Source of the DNA: Sphingomonadales bacterium UBA1936
Lineage (GTDB): Bacteria > Pseudomonadota > Alphaproteobacteria > Sphingomonadales > Sphingomonadaceae
Direction: 5' to 3'
Length of the DNA: 9,528 nt
Assembly (NCBI GenBank): GCA_002336985.1
Contig: DDFE01000236.1
Coordinates: forward strand, 4,268 to 13,795
Positions 1-6,149 of this stretch are shown here, one piece after another. Within the stretch, counting starts at the first letter, position 1; every line of letters begins with the position of its first letter. The notes under the pieces were generated by a model that was not told the DNA's origin, ran no database searches, and saw only the letters and a program-made list of their open reading frames with translations. A program made the translations under genes and the position numbers.

Positions 1-2018
1 TGATGGTGATCACCGCGACGCTGCTCCCCGCAGTGCTCGCTGCGACCTGTCTCGTCCTTTACGCACTCCACATGAGCTTCAACATGATGACGCTCGGCGG
101 CATGGCGGCGGCAGTCGGCCTGGTCGTCGATGATGCGGTCGTCATGCTCGAACATCTCATGCGGCGGCTTCAGGAAGCGGAAGGGTCGAAGGAACGTCCG
201 TCGATGCTGGCGGCGGCACGCGAAATGGCGAAGCCGCTGCTCGGTTCGACCATCGCGACGATCGTGGTGTTCCTGCCGCTTGCGTTCATCTCGGGCGTGA
301 CCGGCGGCTTCTTCAAGGCGCTGGCGGTCACCATGGTTGCGGCGCTGTCGGTCTCGCTGGTCTACGCACGCTATGTCCTGCCGATCATCGCCGACCGCTG
401 GCTGACCGAAAAGGATGCCGAAGCCGCCGACAAGGCGGAGAAGTTCACCGACGCGATCGGCAAGCGTTACGAAAGCGTCACTGGCCGCGCCTTCACGCGC
501 CCTGCAGTGGTCGCAGGCGTTGGTGCTACGGTGCTGCTGCTGATCGGCCTCTTCTCGTTCAGCAACGTGCAGTCGGGTTTCATGCCGGTGATGGACGAGG
601 GCGGGTTCATCCTCGATTACAAGGCGAAACCCGGTTCCTCGCTGACCGATACCGACAAGCTGCTGCGCCAGGTCGAAAAGATCATCCAGGCGACCCCGGA
701 AGTCACGAGCTACTCGCGGCGTACCGGCGTCCAGCTGGGCGGTGGCCTGACCGAGGCGGACGAGGGCGACTTCTTCATTCGCCTGAACAACGGATCACGC
801 CGCGACATCGAAGAAGTGATGACCGAAATCCGCGACAAGGTTGCGGCGAACGTGCCCGGCCTGGAAGTCGAAACCGCGCAGCTGATGGAAGACTTGATCG
901 GCGACTTGACCGCCGTTCCGCAGCCCATCGAGGTCAAGCTGTTCGGCGACGATCCCGCGCAGCTCGAGCAATCGGCCGAAAAGGTCGTCGAGGCGATGAA
1001 GAAGGTCGGCGGGATCGCGGAGGTCGCCAGCGGCCTGCGCGTTGCCGGTGATGCCATCATCATCAAGGTCGACCGTGCGGCCGCCTCACTCGCGGGACTG
1101 GCGCCCGATGCGGTGTCGCAGCAGGTGCAGACACTGGTCGGCGGCAATATCGCGACGCAGGTCATCTCGGGCGAACAGGTCATCGACGTGCGGGTTCGTC
1201 TGCCGCAGGAATTGCGGCAGCGTGCCCGTGCGCTGGAAAGCCTGACAGTCCGGGCGGCGAACGGAAACTCGGTGCCGCTGCGCGAGATCGCTGACATCTC
1301 GATCCAGGCCGGTCAGCGCCAGATCACGCGCGAAGACTTGGCGCCGTTCATTCCGGTGACGGCGCGCCTGAACGGCTCCGACCTCGGCACCGCGATCAGC
1401 GATGTCCAGGCGGCGGTTGCGGGGCTTCACCTGCCGGCGTCGGTGCGTGTCGATTATGGCGGCCTGTACCAGCAGCAGAAACAGTCGTTCCGCGACCTGA
1501 CCACGGTCTTCATCGCGGCGCTCCTGCTGTCGGCACTGCTGCTGACGCTGCTCTATGAACGATGGGCGTTCACGGTCGCAGTGATCGCGACAGTGCTGCT
1601 GTCGACGATGGCGGTGTTCTTCGGACTGTGGGTGACGGGCATCGAACTCGACATCTCGGCACTCATGGGCCTGACCATGGTGGTGGGCATGCTGACCGAA
1701 CTTGCCATCTTCTATCTTGCCGAGCTGCCGGAAGGCGAAGAGGTTACGGCCAAGTCGCTGCTCCATGCCGGTCGCGCGCGCCTGCGTCCGATCGTCATGT
1801 CGGCGCTGATCGCCATCCTGACGCTCGCACCACTGGCACTCGGCATCGGGCGCGGGTCGGGGCTTCAGCGTCCGCTGGCGACCGCGATCATCTTTGGCCT
1901 TGCGGTTGGGGCGCCCCTGGTGCTGACGATGCTGCCGACGCTGGTACTGGTGCTGATGCGCAAGAAGGGCGAAACGCCTGTGGCACCAAGTGCGAAGGAA
2001 GAGGGAGTAACGGCATGA
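1..2018 (+). CDS. RND-family efflux permease, C-terminal part (5' end outside the window)
   Basis: Inner-membrane, proton-driven pump subunit of a tripartite RND efflux system. The reading frame is open to the window edge, and the 671 visible residues fall short of the usual 1000-1050, so roughly 350-370 N-terminal residues are missing; the ATG at position 3 is an internal codon. Visible parts in order: a membrane segment at residues 28-50 with the paired aspartates (GLVVDDAVV, D43-D44) that match the TM4 proton-relay pair of AcrB-type pumps; hydrophobic segments around 80-130; a segment near 170-190; a large periplasmic loop from about 195 to 500; then a membrane bundle from about 505 to 655 and a charged tail. 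The corresponding TM10 segment reads GLTMVVGMLTELAIF, with Glu where many pumps have Asn. No adaptor or outer-membrane gene is visible; they may lie upstream. The stop overlaps the next start (ATGA, 2015-2018), so the two genes are probably co-translated. Family certain, substrate unknown. Confidence 0.95.
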   Translation, partial: MVITATLLPAVLAATCLVLYALHMSFNMMTLGGMAAAVGLVVDDAVVMLEHLMRRLQEAEGSKERPSMLAAAREMAKPLLGSTIATIVVFLPLAFISGVTGGFFKALAVTMVAALSVSLVYARYVLPIIADRWLTEKDAEAADKAEKFTDAIGKRYESVTGRAFTRPAVVAGVGATVLLLIGLFSFSNVQSGFMPVMDEGGFILDYKAKPGSSLTDTDKLLRQVEKIIQATPEVTSYSRRTGVQLGGGLTEADEGDFFIRLNNGSRRDIEEVMTEIRDKVAANVPGLEVETAQLMEDLIGDLTAVPQPIEVKLFGDDPAQLEQSAEKVVEAMKKVGGIAEVASGLRVAGDAIIIKVDRAAASLAGLAPDAVSQQVQTLVGGNIATQVISGEQVIDVRVRLPQELRQRARALESLTVRAANGNSVPLREIADISIQAGQRQITREDLAPFIPVTARLNGSDLGTAISDVQAAVAGLHLPASVRVDYGGLYQQQKQSFRDLTTVFIAALLLSALLLTLLYERWAFTVAVIATVLLSTMAVFFGLWVTGIELDISALMGLTMVVGMLTELAIFYLAELPEGEEVTAKSLLHAGRARLRPIVMSALIAILTLAPLALGIGRGSGLQRPLATAIIFGLAVGAPLVLTMLPTLVLVLMRKKGETPVAPSAKEEGVTA

Positions 2019-2767
2019 CCGTATTTCGTTCGGCGGTAGTGGCGCTCGCGCTCGGCATGGCAACCGCAGCCGTCGCGGGTGCGCCGGTCGGGCCACGCTA
2101 CGGCGATACGCTGCTCGCCTCGGTGAAGGTCAAGGGCGTCGCAGGACTTCGCATCGATGCGAAGGACAAGAAGGGCGGGGCGATCGAGGTCGTGTCGGGT
2201 TCGAAACGGGCCGGGACCACGGTTCCCCTGACCGACGCGATGGGCACGCCGATCGGCACGGTTTCGGTCGTCGCGGCCAAGGGCGCGCATCCCGATGCGG
2301 CGGCGCTGTCGAAGTGGCTGTCGCGCCGTATCCTTGTCGCCGACAACCTCGTCGAAGCCGATCCGTTTCTCGGAGGTGTGAAACGTTCGCGTCTCGGACA
2401 GGCGATCGTCGAACAGCTGATCGATGCCAATCCAGACCTGGTGTCGATCGGGCTTCATGTCGGACCCAAGGGTCGGGAAAACGTGATGCTCGCGACGAAC
2501 TTCGGCCGGATCGGCAAGCTTGGTGACAAGGACGACAAGCATGTCATCGACGACGAGGCCATCGTGCGCGAAGTTACGAACGGCGGCCGTCGCCTGGCGG
2601 TCGCGCTGCCGCTGCATGACAAGGCGGGCAGGACCATCGGCGCGCTCAGCACCAGCTTCCTGGTGCCCGTCGGCGCCGACCCGCAGTCGGTCGCTTCTCG
2701 CGGGATTGCGGTGCGTGATGCGATGGCAGCAAAAATTCCGTCACTCGCAGCATTAACGGCCAGGTGA
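2015..2767 (+). CDS. Secreted protein with two degenerate Cache/PAS-like repeats
   Basis: Predicted periplasmic protein of 250 aa, function unknown. I place the start at the ATG at 2015: it overlaps the RND stop by 4 bp, follows a purine-rich GAGGGAG at 2001-2007, and gives a clean Sec signal (hydrophobic core 7-21, likely cleavage after AVA at residue 21). The mature part contains the same motif twice, VPLTDAMGTPIG (70-81) and LPLHDKAGRTIG (198-209). Each is followed by a beta-rich hydrophobic stretch and then an alpha-helical segment (residues 93-107 and 222-248), which suggests a duplicated fold. The downstream gene at 2832 carries a third copy. The P-x-x-D-x-x-G-x-x-I-G pattern resembles the strand-turn-strand core of Cache or PAS-type sensor domains; this is a fold guess, not a family match. 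Coupling to the RND gene suggests it serves the pump, perhaps as a periplasmic sensor or accessory. A solute-binding role is also possible. Confidence 0.85.
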   Translation: MTVFRSAVVALALGMATAAVAGAPVGPRYGDTLLASVKVKGVAGLRIDAKDKKGGAIEVVSGSKRAGTTVPLTDAMGTPIGTVSVVAAKGAHPDAAALSKWLSRRILVADNLVEADPFLGGVKRSRLGQAIVEQLIDANPDLVSIGLHVGPKGRENVMLATNFGRIGKLGDKDDKHVIDDEAIVREVTNGGRRLAVALPLHDKAGRTIGALSTSFLVPVGADPQSVASRGIAVRDAMAAKIPSLAALTAR

Positions 2768-2800
2768 CGACAGCTTCACGTCAGGAATCGTGCGTATCTG
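2768..2800 (+). promoter_or_regulatory. Putative operator and promoter (site A): tandem repeat with 11-bp period
   Basis: CGACAG (2768-2773), 5 bp, CGTCAG (2779-2784), 10 bp, then TATCTG (2795-2800) as a possible -10 box, 32 bp before the start at 2832. It begins directly after the stop of the preceding gene. Over 28 aligned positions it matches site C (6150-6177) at 20, including the shared CGTGCGT before the -10. The -35 region would coincide with the repeat, as in promoters activated by OmpR/PhoB-type regulators. It implies that the gene at 2832 has its own promoter besides any read-through from the RND gene. The pattern is seen; its function is inferred. Confidence 0.55.
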
Positions 2801-2831
2801 AAAGATCAGAACAAGCACTCAAAGGAGAGGG

Positions 2832-3353
2832 ATGACGATGAAAAGGATGATTCTCGCTGCGTCCATGATGACCGCAGCATTGGGCCTGGCGCCTGCACAT
2901 GCCGCCGAGAAGAACTGGCAGGCTCCCGCACAGAAGATCTACGCACAGCAGCTTTCCGATGAAACGATGAAGGCGCACCCCGAACTGCTCAGCGTCACGA
3001 TCCACGGCGTTCCGCCGGGGCAGACCAACGTCTACACGATGTTCGCCGGCTCCTATCCCGACCGTATCGGCAACCCCGACGATCCCGATGATATCGACGT
3101 GATCAAGAAGGGCATCACGATCGTCGATCCGCGCTGGAAGCGTGACAACGACGCGAGCCCCAAGTTCGTCGTCCTGATGCCGATGCGCGACGTGAAGGGC
3201 CAGAACATCGGTCTCGTCGTTTATGCGTTCAAGGTTCCGGCCCGCAGCAACAAGTACGAGCGGACGCACTACACCAAGTCGCTCGACCTGCGTGACGCGC
3301 TCGCCAAGCGCATCCCGAGCTACGAAGCACTGTTCGCACCCGCGAAGAAGTGA
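2832..3353 (+). CDS. Secreted protein with one Cache/PAS-like domain, related to its upstream neighbour
   Basis: Predicted periplasmic protein of 173 aa, function unknown. The Sec signal occupies residues 1-24 (core 6-20, cleavage after AHA). The start is ambiguous: ATG at 2832 sits 4 nt after the GGAG of AAAGGAGAGG, while the ATG at 2838 sits 10 nt after it and gives a more typical MKRM beginning. The mature part aligns with the C-terminal half of the protein encoded at 2015: an (A/D)xxHPxLLS-like segment at 48-54, a DP/DD-rich turn at 82-87, the motif MPMRDVKGQNIG at 116-127 (compare LPLHDKAGRTIG next door), then a helical end with LRDALAKRIPS (153-163; compare VRDAMAAKIPS next door). The two genes are therefore probable tandem paralogues, the first with an extra domain copy. 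Its own putative promoter (site A) precedes it. It overlaps the methyltransferase start by 4 bp (GTGA). Confidence 0.88.
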   Translation: MTMKRMILAASMMTAALGLAPAHAAEKNWQAPAQKIYAQQLSDETMKAHPELLSVTIHGVPPGQTNVYTMFAGSYPDRIGNPDDPDDIDVIKKGITIVDPRWKRDNDASPKFVVLMPMRDVKGQNIGLVVYAFKVPARSNKYERTHYTKSLDLRDALAKRIPSYEALFAPAKK

Positions 3354-4159
3354 GCGATAGGGAGACCATTTCGCCCCGGCTCTCTCGAGAGTCGGGGCGC
3401 AACATCTTCGGCACGGACGCAGCGGGCTATGACGCCGCCCGTCCGGGCTATCCGGCCGCGCTGTACGAAACGATCGCGGCCTATGCCGGATCGCCGTTCC
3501 GCGCGATCGGCGAGATCGGTCCGGGTACTGGCCTCGCCACATCGGCGATGCTCGAGTTCGAGCCCGAACGCTATGTCGCGTTCGAACCCGACACGGCCCT
3601 CGCTGCTTATCTCGGCGGGCGTTTCGCGAACGTCGATGTTGTAAACGACGACTTCTGTGCGGCGGAGGTCGAGGGGCCTTTCGACCTGATCGGGGCGGCA
3701 TCCTGTTTTCACTGGCTCGATCCCGAAATCGCCATGGCGAAGGCGCGGTCGTTGCTGCATCCCGGCGGGACTCTGGCGATCTGGTGGAACGTGTATCGAG
3801 AGGCGGGCGTGGGCGATGACTTCGCCGATGCGATGGTGCCGCTGCTCGCGGGCATTCCCCTGCCGCCGTCAGAGGGCAAGGGCCGCCATTATTCGTTCGA
3901 CCGTGACCTGCACGAGGGGCATCTGGCGGGCGCCGGCTTCACCCGTATCGAACATCATGTGTTCCGCCGCGAACGCACGCTGACCGGCGAGGAAATGCGT
4001 TCGCTCTACGCGACGTTCTCGCTGGTCCGTTATCTGTCCGAGGATCGCCGCAAGGCTCTGCTCGACGCGATCGGTGACCTGGTCGAAACCCGCTTCGGCG
4101 GGGCCGCACCCAATGTGCTGCTGTCACCACTCTACCTGGCGACCGCGCCCGCAAAATAG
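3350..4159 (+). CDS. Class I SAM-dependent methyltransferase
   Basis: Cytoplasmic methyltransferase of 269 aa with a Rossmann-type SAM fold of the Methyltransf_11/25 kind; the substrate cannot be told. Visible motifs: the family-typical YDAARPGYP at 27-35; motif I GEIGPGTG at 54-61 (SAM glycine loop); acidic FEPD at 78-81 at the end of strand 2; NDDF at 99-102; motif IV FDLIGAASCFHWLD at 111-124; and LLHPGGTLAIWW at 135-146. The start is the GTG at 3350, which overlaps the previous stop (GTGA). No ATG, GTG or TTG follows in frame before the conserved YDAARPGYP, so this is the only standard start. Translation probably depends on coupling, because only a weak AAGAAG lies upstream. Residues 8-17 (SPRLSRESGR) are encoded by a strong hairpin. 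Co-transcription with a secreted protein is unexplained. Confidence 0.9.
   Translation: MSDRETISPRLSRESGRNIFGTDAAGYDAARPGYPAALYETIAAYAGSPFRAIGEIGPGTGLATSAMLEFEPERYVAFEPDTALAAYLGGRFANVDVVNDDFCAAEVEGPFDLIGAASCFHWLDPEIAMAKARSLLHPGGTLAIWWNVYREAGVGDDFADAMVPLLAGIPLPPSEGKGRHYSFDRDLHEGHLAGAGFTRIEHHVFRRERTLTGEEMRSLYATFSLVRYLSEDRRKALLDAIGDLVETRFGGAAPNVLLSPLYLATAPAK
3372..3399. repeat. Strong palindrome/hairpin inside the start of the methyltransferase gene
   Basis: Arms 3372-3384 and 3387-3399 pair over 13 positions, with one G-T wobble and a 2-nt TC centre; the core includes CTCTCGAGAG. In RNA it would fold just 22 nt after the GTG start of the methyltransferase. No T-tract follows, so it is not a classical terminator. 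It resembles a small palindromic (REP-like) insertion translated in frame as SPRLSRESGR, or an RNA structure limiting expression of the second cistron. I see no second copy in this window, so the repeat status is unproven. Confidence 0.6.
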
Positions 4160-4174
4160 GCCGGGCTAGCGGTC
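4141..4174. terminator. Hairpin spanning both convergent stop codons
   Basis: GACCGC-GCCCG (4141-4151) pairs with CGGGC (4162-4166) and GCGGTC (4169-4174): 11 base pairs with a 2-nt TA bulge and a 10-nt loop. It covers the methyltransferase stop (4157-4159) and the stop of the minus-strand gene (4166-4168), which are only 6 bp apart. A shared bidirectional terminator is the natural reading, since any transcript ending here would carry the hairpin at its 3' end. No run of T follows on either strand, so termination may be weak or Rho-assisted. Confidence 0.55.
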
Positions 4175-5614
4175 GAGCTTCGCAAGTTCGGCCGCTGCCT
4201 GTTCGGCTGTCAGCGGGAAATAGCCCGAGTATCGCACGCGTTCCTGACCGTCACGGCTGAGGATGAAGCGCAGGAACTGCTTCACGACAGGTGTCGCCCG
4301 TCCCGGTGCCAGTCGGATGAACATCAGACGTGTGAGCGGATAGCGGCCGTTCGCCGCATTCTCCGCGGTCATCGGCACGGGAATGCCATCCGCGCCTGCA
4401 ACCGCCAGCGATTTCAACCCGGGCGCGCCCTCTTCCAGTCCGCCAAAACCGATTGCCGTTGGATCGGCGAGCAGCGCCTTTGCCGTGTCGGCATAGGGTG
4501 CAGCCACAGTCGATGCATTCCACGCGCCGCCATTCAGCACCATCATCTGCATCGACATGGCGTTGGGCGTGATCAGCGGCGGCGCCAGCACGCGGATCGG
4601 CTTGTCCGCCCATTCGCCGGTCAGGCCCAGTTGGCCCCATCGCGTGATCATGGGGTTCGCGCCGAATATCGCCGCGAGCTGCTTCACGCTGAGCGATGCC
4701 AGCGGATTGGACGGATGGACGAATATCGCCTGGGCGGTCGTCCGCTGCGGCGTGTTGAAGCCGCCTCGTGCGACCGCGATCTCGACCGGCGCGCTGTTCG
4801 CCCCAAACGCACTGCGCCACTGCGCCAGTTCCTGCGGCCAGATTTCGCGTCCCATCGGTGCGATCTCGGCCTCGCCGACCAGCAGTGCGTGGAAACCGTT
4901 GAGCGTGCCAAGGTGCTCCCAGCGTTCGCCCTTGGACGTACCGGGCTGCAGCGCGGCGAAACGGCATTGCCAGCTGTCCATGAGCGCCTTCATGCCGTCG
5001 CTGCCATCGCTGCGGATCGATCCGGAAAGGCCAGCGACCGGTCGATAAGCCGGCAATGCGGGATCGAGCGGCGCGACATGGGCATCGAGCGCCGCGAGCT
5101 GCGCGGCGGCATCCGGAATTGCGGCGAACCCGGGAACGCGGCCGATCGCAGCCTGGCCCTCAGGTGAAAGCGCCAATTTCAGAAAAGCGTAGGTGCGCGC
5201 AGGCAAAGGCGAATCCGGCCGCCGGTTGACCGCGATCCATGCGGGGCGGCCATTCACCGTCGCGATTCTCACCATGGTCGGCGCCTTGATCATGTCGCCG
5301 CGGAACTGATGGTCATAGGGAGCCAGTTCGGTCGCGAAGAATGGACGCGTGATCGGCGCCATGTCCGCGAGTTCGAACATCAACGTGCCCGCCGCGGTCG
5401 CATCGGTCTGGTGCTGCCAGCGGGTCGGAGCCGCGGATGACGGGTTCTTTTGCCGCCATAGCATGAGCAGCGCATCCATCACGGGCTGCATCGCCGCATC
5501 GCCCTGGCTGCTGGGCGCGCGTGCCGCCGTCGCATCCGCTGCGCATTCGGGCAGCGGTGCTGCGGTCAACGGCACGGCAACGGCCGCGAGCAGCAGGATG
5601 GCGAAACGGCGCAT
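4166..5614 (-). CDS. PstS-like periplasmic substrate-binding protein with a shrunken duplicate domain
   Basis: Secreted binding protein of 482 aa, related to phosphate-binding PstS proteins (PBP-like fold). I use the ATG at 5614 rather than an in-frame start 22 codons upstream: it follows GGGAGAGG and opens a typical signal peptide (MRRFAILLLAAVAVPLTAA). C24 lacks a lipobox, so it is probably not a lipoprotein. Residues 195-482 form a full binding domain: LSGSIRSDGSDGMKALMDSW (196-215), a glycine-rich GTLNGFHALLVGEAEIAPM (236-254), IFVHPSNPLASLSVKQLAAIFG (297-318) and the C-terminal helix PVVKQFLRFILSRDGQERV (442-460). Residues 42-170 repeat its two ends in degenerate form without the middle; PstS itself is usually 320-350 aa. 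No permease or ATPase genes are visible, so it may be an orphan binding or sensing protein rather than a transporter part. The ligand is unconfirmed, phosphate being only the family precedent. A possible operator (site D) lies 77 bp upstream. Confidence 0.87.
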   Translation of the reverse strand: MRRFAILLLAAVAVPLTAAPLPECAADATAARAPSSQGDAAMQPVMDALLMLWRQKNPSSAAPTRWQHQTDATAAGTLMFELADMAPITRPFFATELAPYDHQFRGDMIKAPTMVRIATVNGRPAWIAVNRRPDSPLPARTYAFLKLALSPEGQAAIGRVPGFAAIPDAAAQLAALDAHVAPLDPALPAYRPVAGLSGSIRSDGSDGMKALMDSWQCRFAALQPGTSKGERWEHLGTLNGFHALLVGEAEIAPMGREIWPQELAQWRSAFGANSAPVEIAVARGGFNTPQRTTAQAIFVHPSNPLASLSVKQLAAIFGANPMITRWGQLGLTGEWADKPIRVLAPPLITPNAMSMQMMVLNGGAWNASTVAAPYADTAKALLADPTAIGFGGLEEGAPGLKSLAVAGADGIPVPMTAENAANGRYPLTRLMFIRLAPGRATPVVKQFLRFILSRDGQERVRYSGYFPLTAEQAAAELAKLDR

Positions 5615-5690
5615 GAACCTCTCCCTTTTTTGGCAGGGTCCAGCGTCGGCGCCCGGGCGGCAATCCGCCTTACGGCACACGCCGCCAAAA

Positions 5691-5707
5691 CTGACATTCG
5701 GCTGATG
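5691..5707 (-). promoter_or_regulatory. Putative operator (site D) toward the PstS-like gene
   Basis: Read on the minus strand: CATCAG (5707-5702), 5 bp, TGTCAG (5696-5691), again with an 11-bp period. It lies 5 bp from site B, which points the other way. At the expected distance the hexamer is GTGTGC, a poor -10 box, so this copy is weaker than A-C. It could be an operator without a matching promoter, or chance. Confidence 0.35.
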
Positions 5708-5712
5708 ACCTG

Positions 5713-5745
5713 CGTCCGGCTGGCGTCAGGAGTGATTCGCTAAAG
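5713..5745 (+). promoter_or_regulatory. Putative operator and promoter (site B)
   Basis: CGTCCG (5713-5718), 5 bp, CGTCAG (5724-5729), 10 bp, then CTAAAG (5740-5745) as a possible -10 box. The geometry is identical to sites A and C. It ends 35 bp before the ATG at 5780 and leaves a short leader with a good ribosome site. The pattern is seen in the sequence; regulation by the nearby OmpR-type regulator is inferred. Confidence 0.52.
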
Positions 5746-5779
5746 GGTCATCATCGCAACTGGAAAAAGGAATTCTCCC

Positions 5780-6067
5780 ATGACCCGCACTGCTTTGATC
5801 GCCGCCACCCTGATCGCCACCATCGCAGGCGCCACCCCCGCATTCGCCGCCGACGCGGCACGCGACCGTTTCGTCTATGACGTTCAGGCGAAGGCCGCAT
5901 GGAGCGGTGTGGAAGTCGAACGCATCGTCCGCAACGCCGACCAGGTCACGATCGTTGGTCACGACCGCAACGGCCGCCAAGTGTGGCTCGACACGTCGTG
6001 CAACGACAAGAACATCAGCTGCCCGACAACCGCGGGCACGGGTTCGCTGCTCGTCATCGCGCGCTGA
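5780..6067 (+). CDS. Small secreted protein of unknown function
   Basis: Protein of 95 aa that I do not recognise. Residues 1-23 form a clear Sec signal (MTRTALIAATLIATIAGATPAFA, cleavage after AFA), so the mature protein is about 72 aa and periplasmic or exported. The mature part looks like a small alpha-beta fold: a helix around 26-45, strands around 46-60 and 65-71 separated by the turn DRNGRQ, and two cysteines in SCNDKNISC (C73, C80) that could form a disulphide in the periplasm. It has no lipobox and no further membrane segment. The ATG is supported by AAGGA 8 nt upstream. It stands alone, with its own putative promoter (site B) before it and two hairpins after it, next to a PepSY-regulator-kinase operon with a matching promoter. 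A small periplasmic protein induced by that system, or modulating it, is a reasonable guess but no more. Confidence 0.82.
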   Translation: MTRTALIAATLIATIAGATPAFAADAARDRFVYDVQAKAAWSGVEVERIVRNADQVTIVGHDRNGRQVWLDTSCNDKNISCPTTAGTGSLLVIAR

Positions 6068-6074
6068 TTGCTTA

Positions 6075-6104
6075 CCGGGCGAAACCGGCTTCCCCGTCGC
6101 CCGG
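6075..6104 (+). terminator. Hairpin 1 downstream of the 95-aa secreted protein
   Basis: CCGGGCGA (6075-6082) and TCGCCCGG (6097-6104) pair perfectly over 8 bp around a 14-nt loop, starting 8 bp after the stop codon. There is no T-tract. Together with the next hairpin it probably ends the upstream transcript before the signalling operon's promoter. Confidence 0.5.
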
Positions 6105-6110
6105 ACCCTC

Positions 6111-6145
6111 GGGCCGGCATTGTTCCCCCCCTGCGATGCCGGCCC
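6111..6145 (+). terminator. Hairpin 2, perfect 10-bp inverted repeat
   Basis: GGGCCGGCAT (6111-6120) and ATGCCGGCCC (6136-6145) form a perfect 10-bp stem with a 15-nt loop holding TGTT and a run of seven C. It ends 5 bp before operator site C. A terminator insulating the next promoter is likely. With no T-tract it could instead be a Rho-dependent processing stop or a protein-binding palindrome. Confidence 0.5.
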
Positions 6146-6149
6146 AACT

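Larger units (their letters stand above)
5615..5779. other. Divergent intergenic control region
   Basis: These 165 bp separate two divergently transcribed secreted-protein genes. They hold the minus-strand ribosome site GGGAGAGG (about 5618-5625), a small GGCGG-CAAT-CCGCC hairpin (5656-5669) that would lie in the leader of the minus-strand gene, two opposed operator-like repeats (D at 5691-5707, B at 5713-5729), and the plus-strand ribosome site AAGGA (5767-5771, 8 nt before the ATG at 5780). I find no additional gene here. Confidence 0.6.

Noticed and set aside
1562..2014. Long N-terminal extension of the 250-aa secreted protein in the same frame
   Set aside because: The extension overlaps the RND C-terminus in another frame and looks like out-of-frame translation. 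The ATG at 2015 has a ribosome site and opens a signal peptide.
1086..2096. Long open frame antisense to the RND gene (336 codons, minus strand)
   Set aside because: It is rich in Arg, His and Gln with no recognisable domain, typical of a shadow frame in GC-rich DNA. The sense frame is an unmistakable RND protein.
5615..5680. 22-residue extension of the PstS-like protein
   Set aside because: It has no hydrophobic or domain character and would bury the signal peptide. GGGAGAGG directly precedes the ATG at 5614.
5691..5710. Possible Pho box upstream of the PstS-like gene
   Set aside because: The GTCA elements on the minus strand are 14 bp apart when read as GGTCAT/TGTCAG, not the 11 bp of a Pho box, and the CTGTCAT half-site is not matched. 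The 11-bp reading fits the local CGTCAG motif better.
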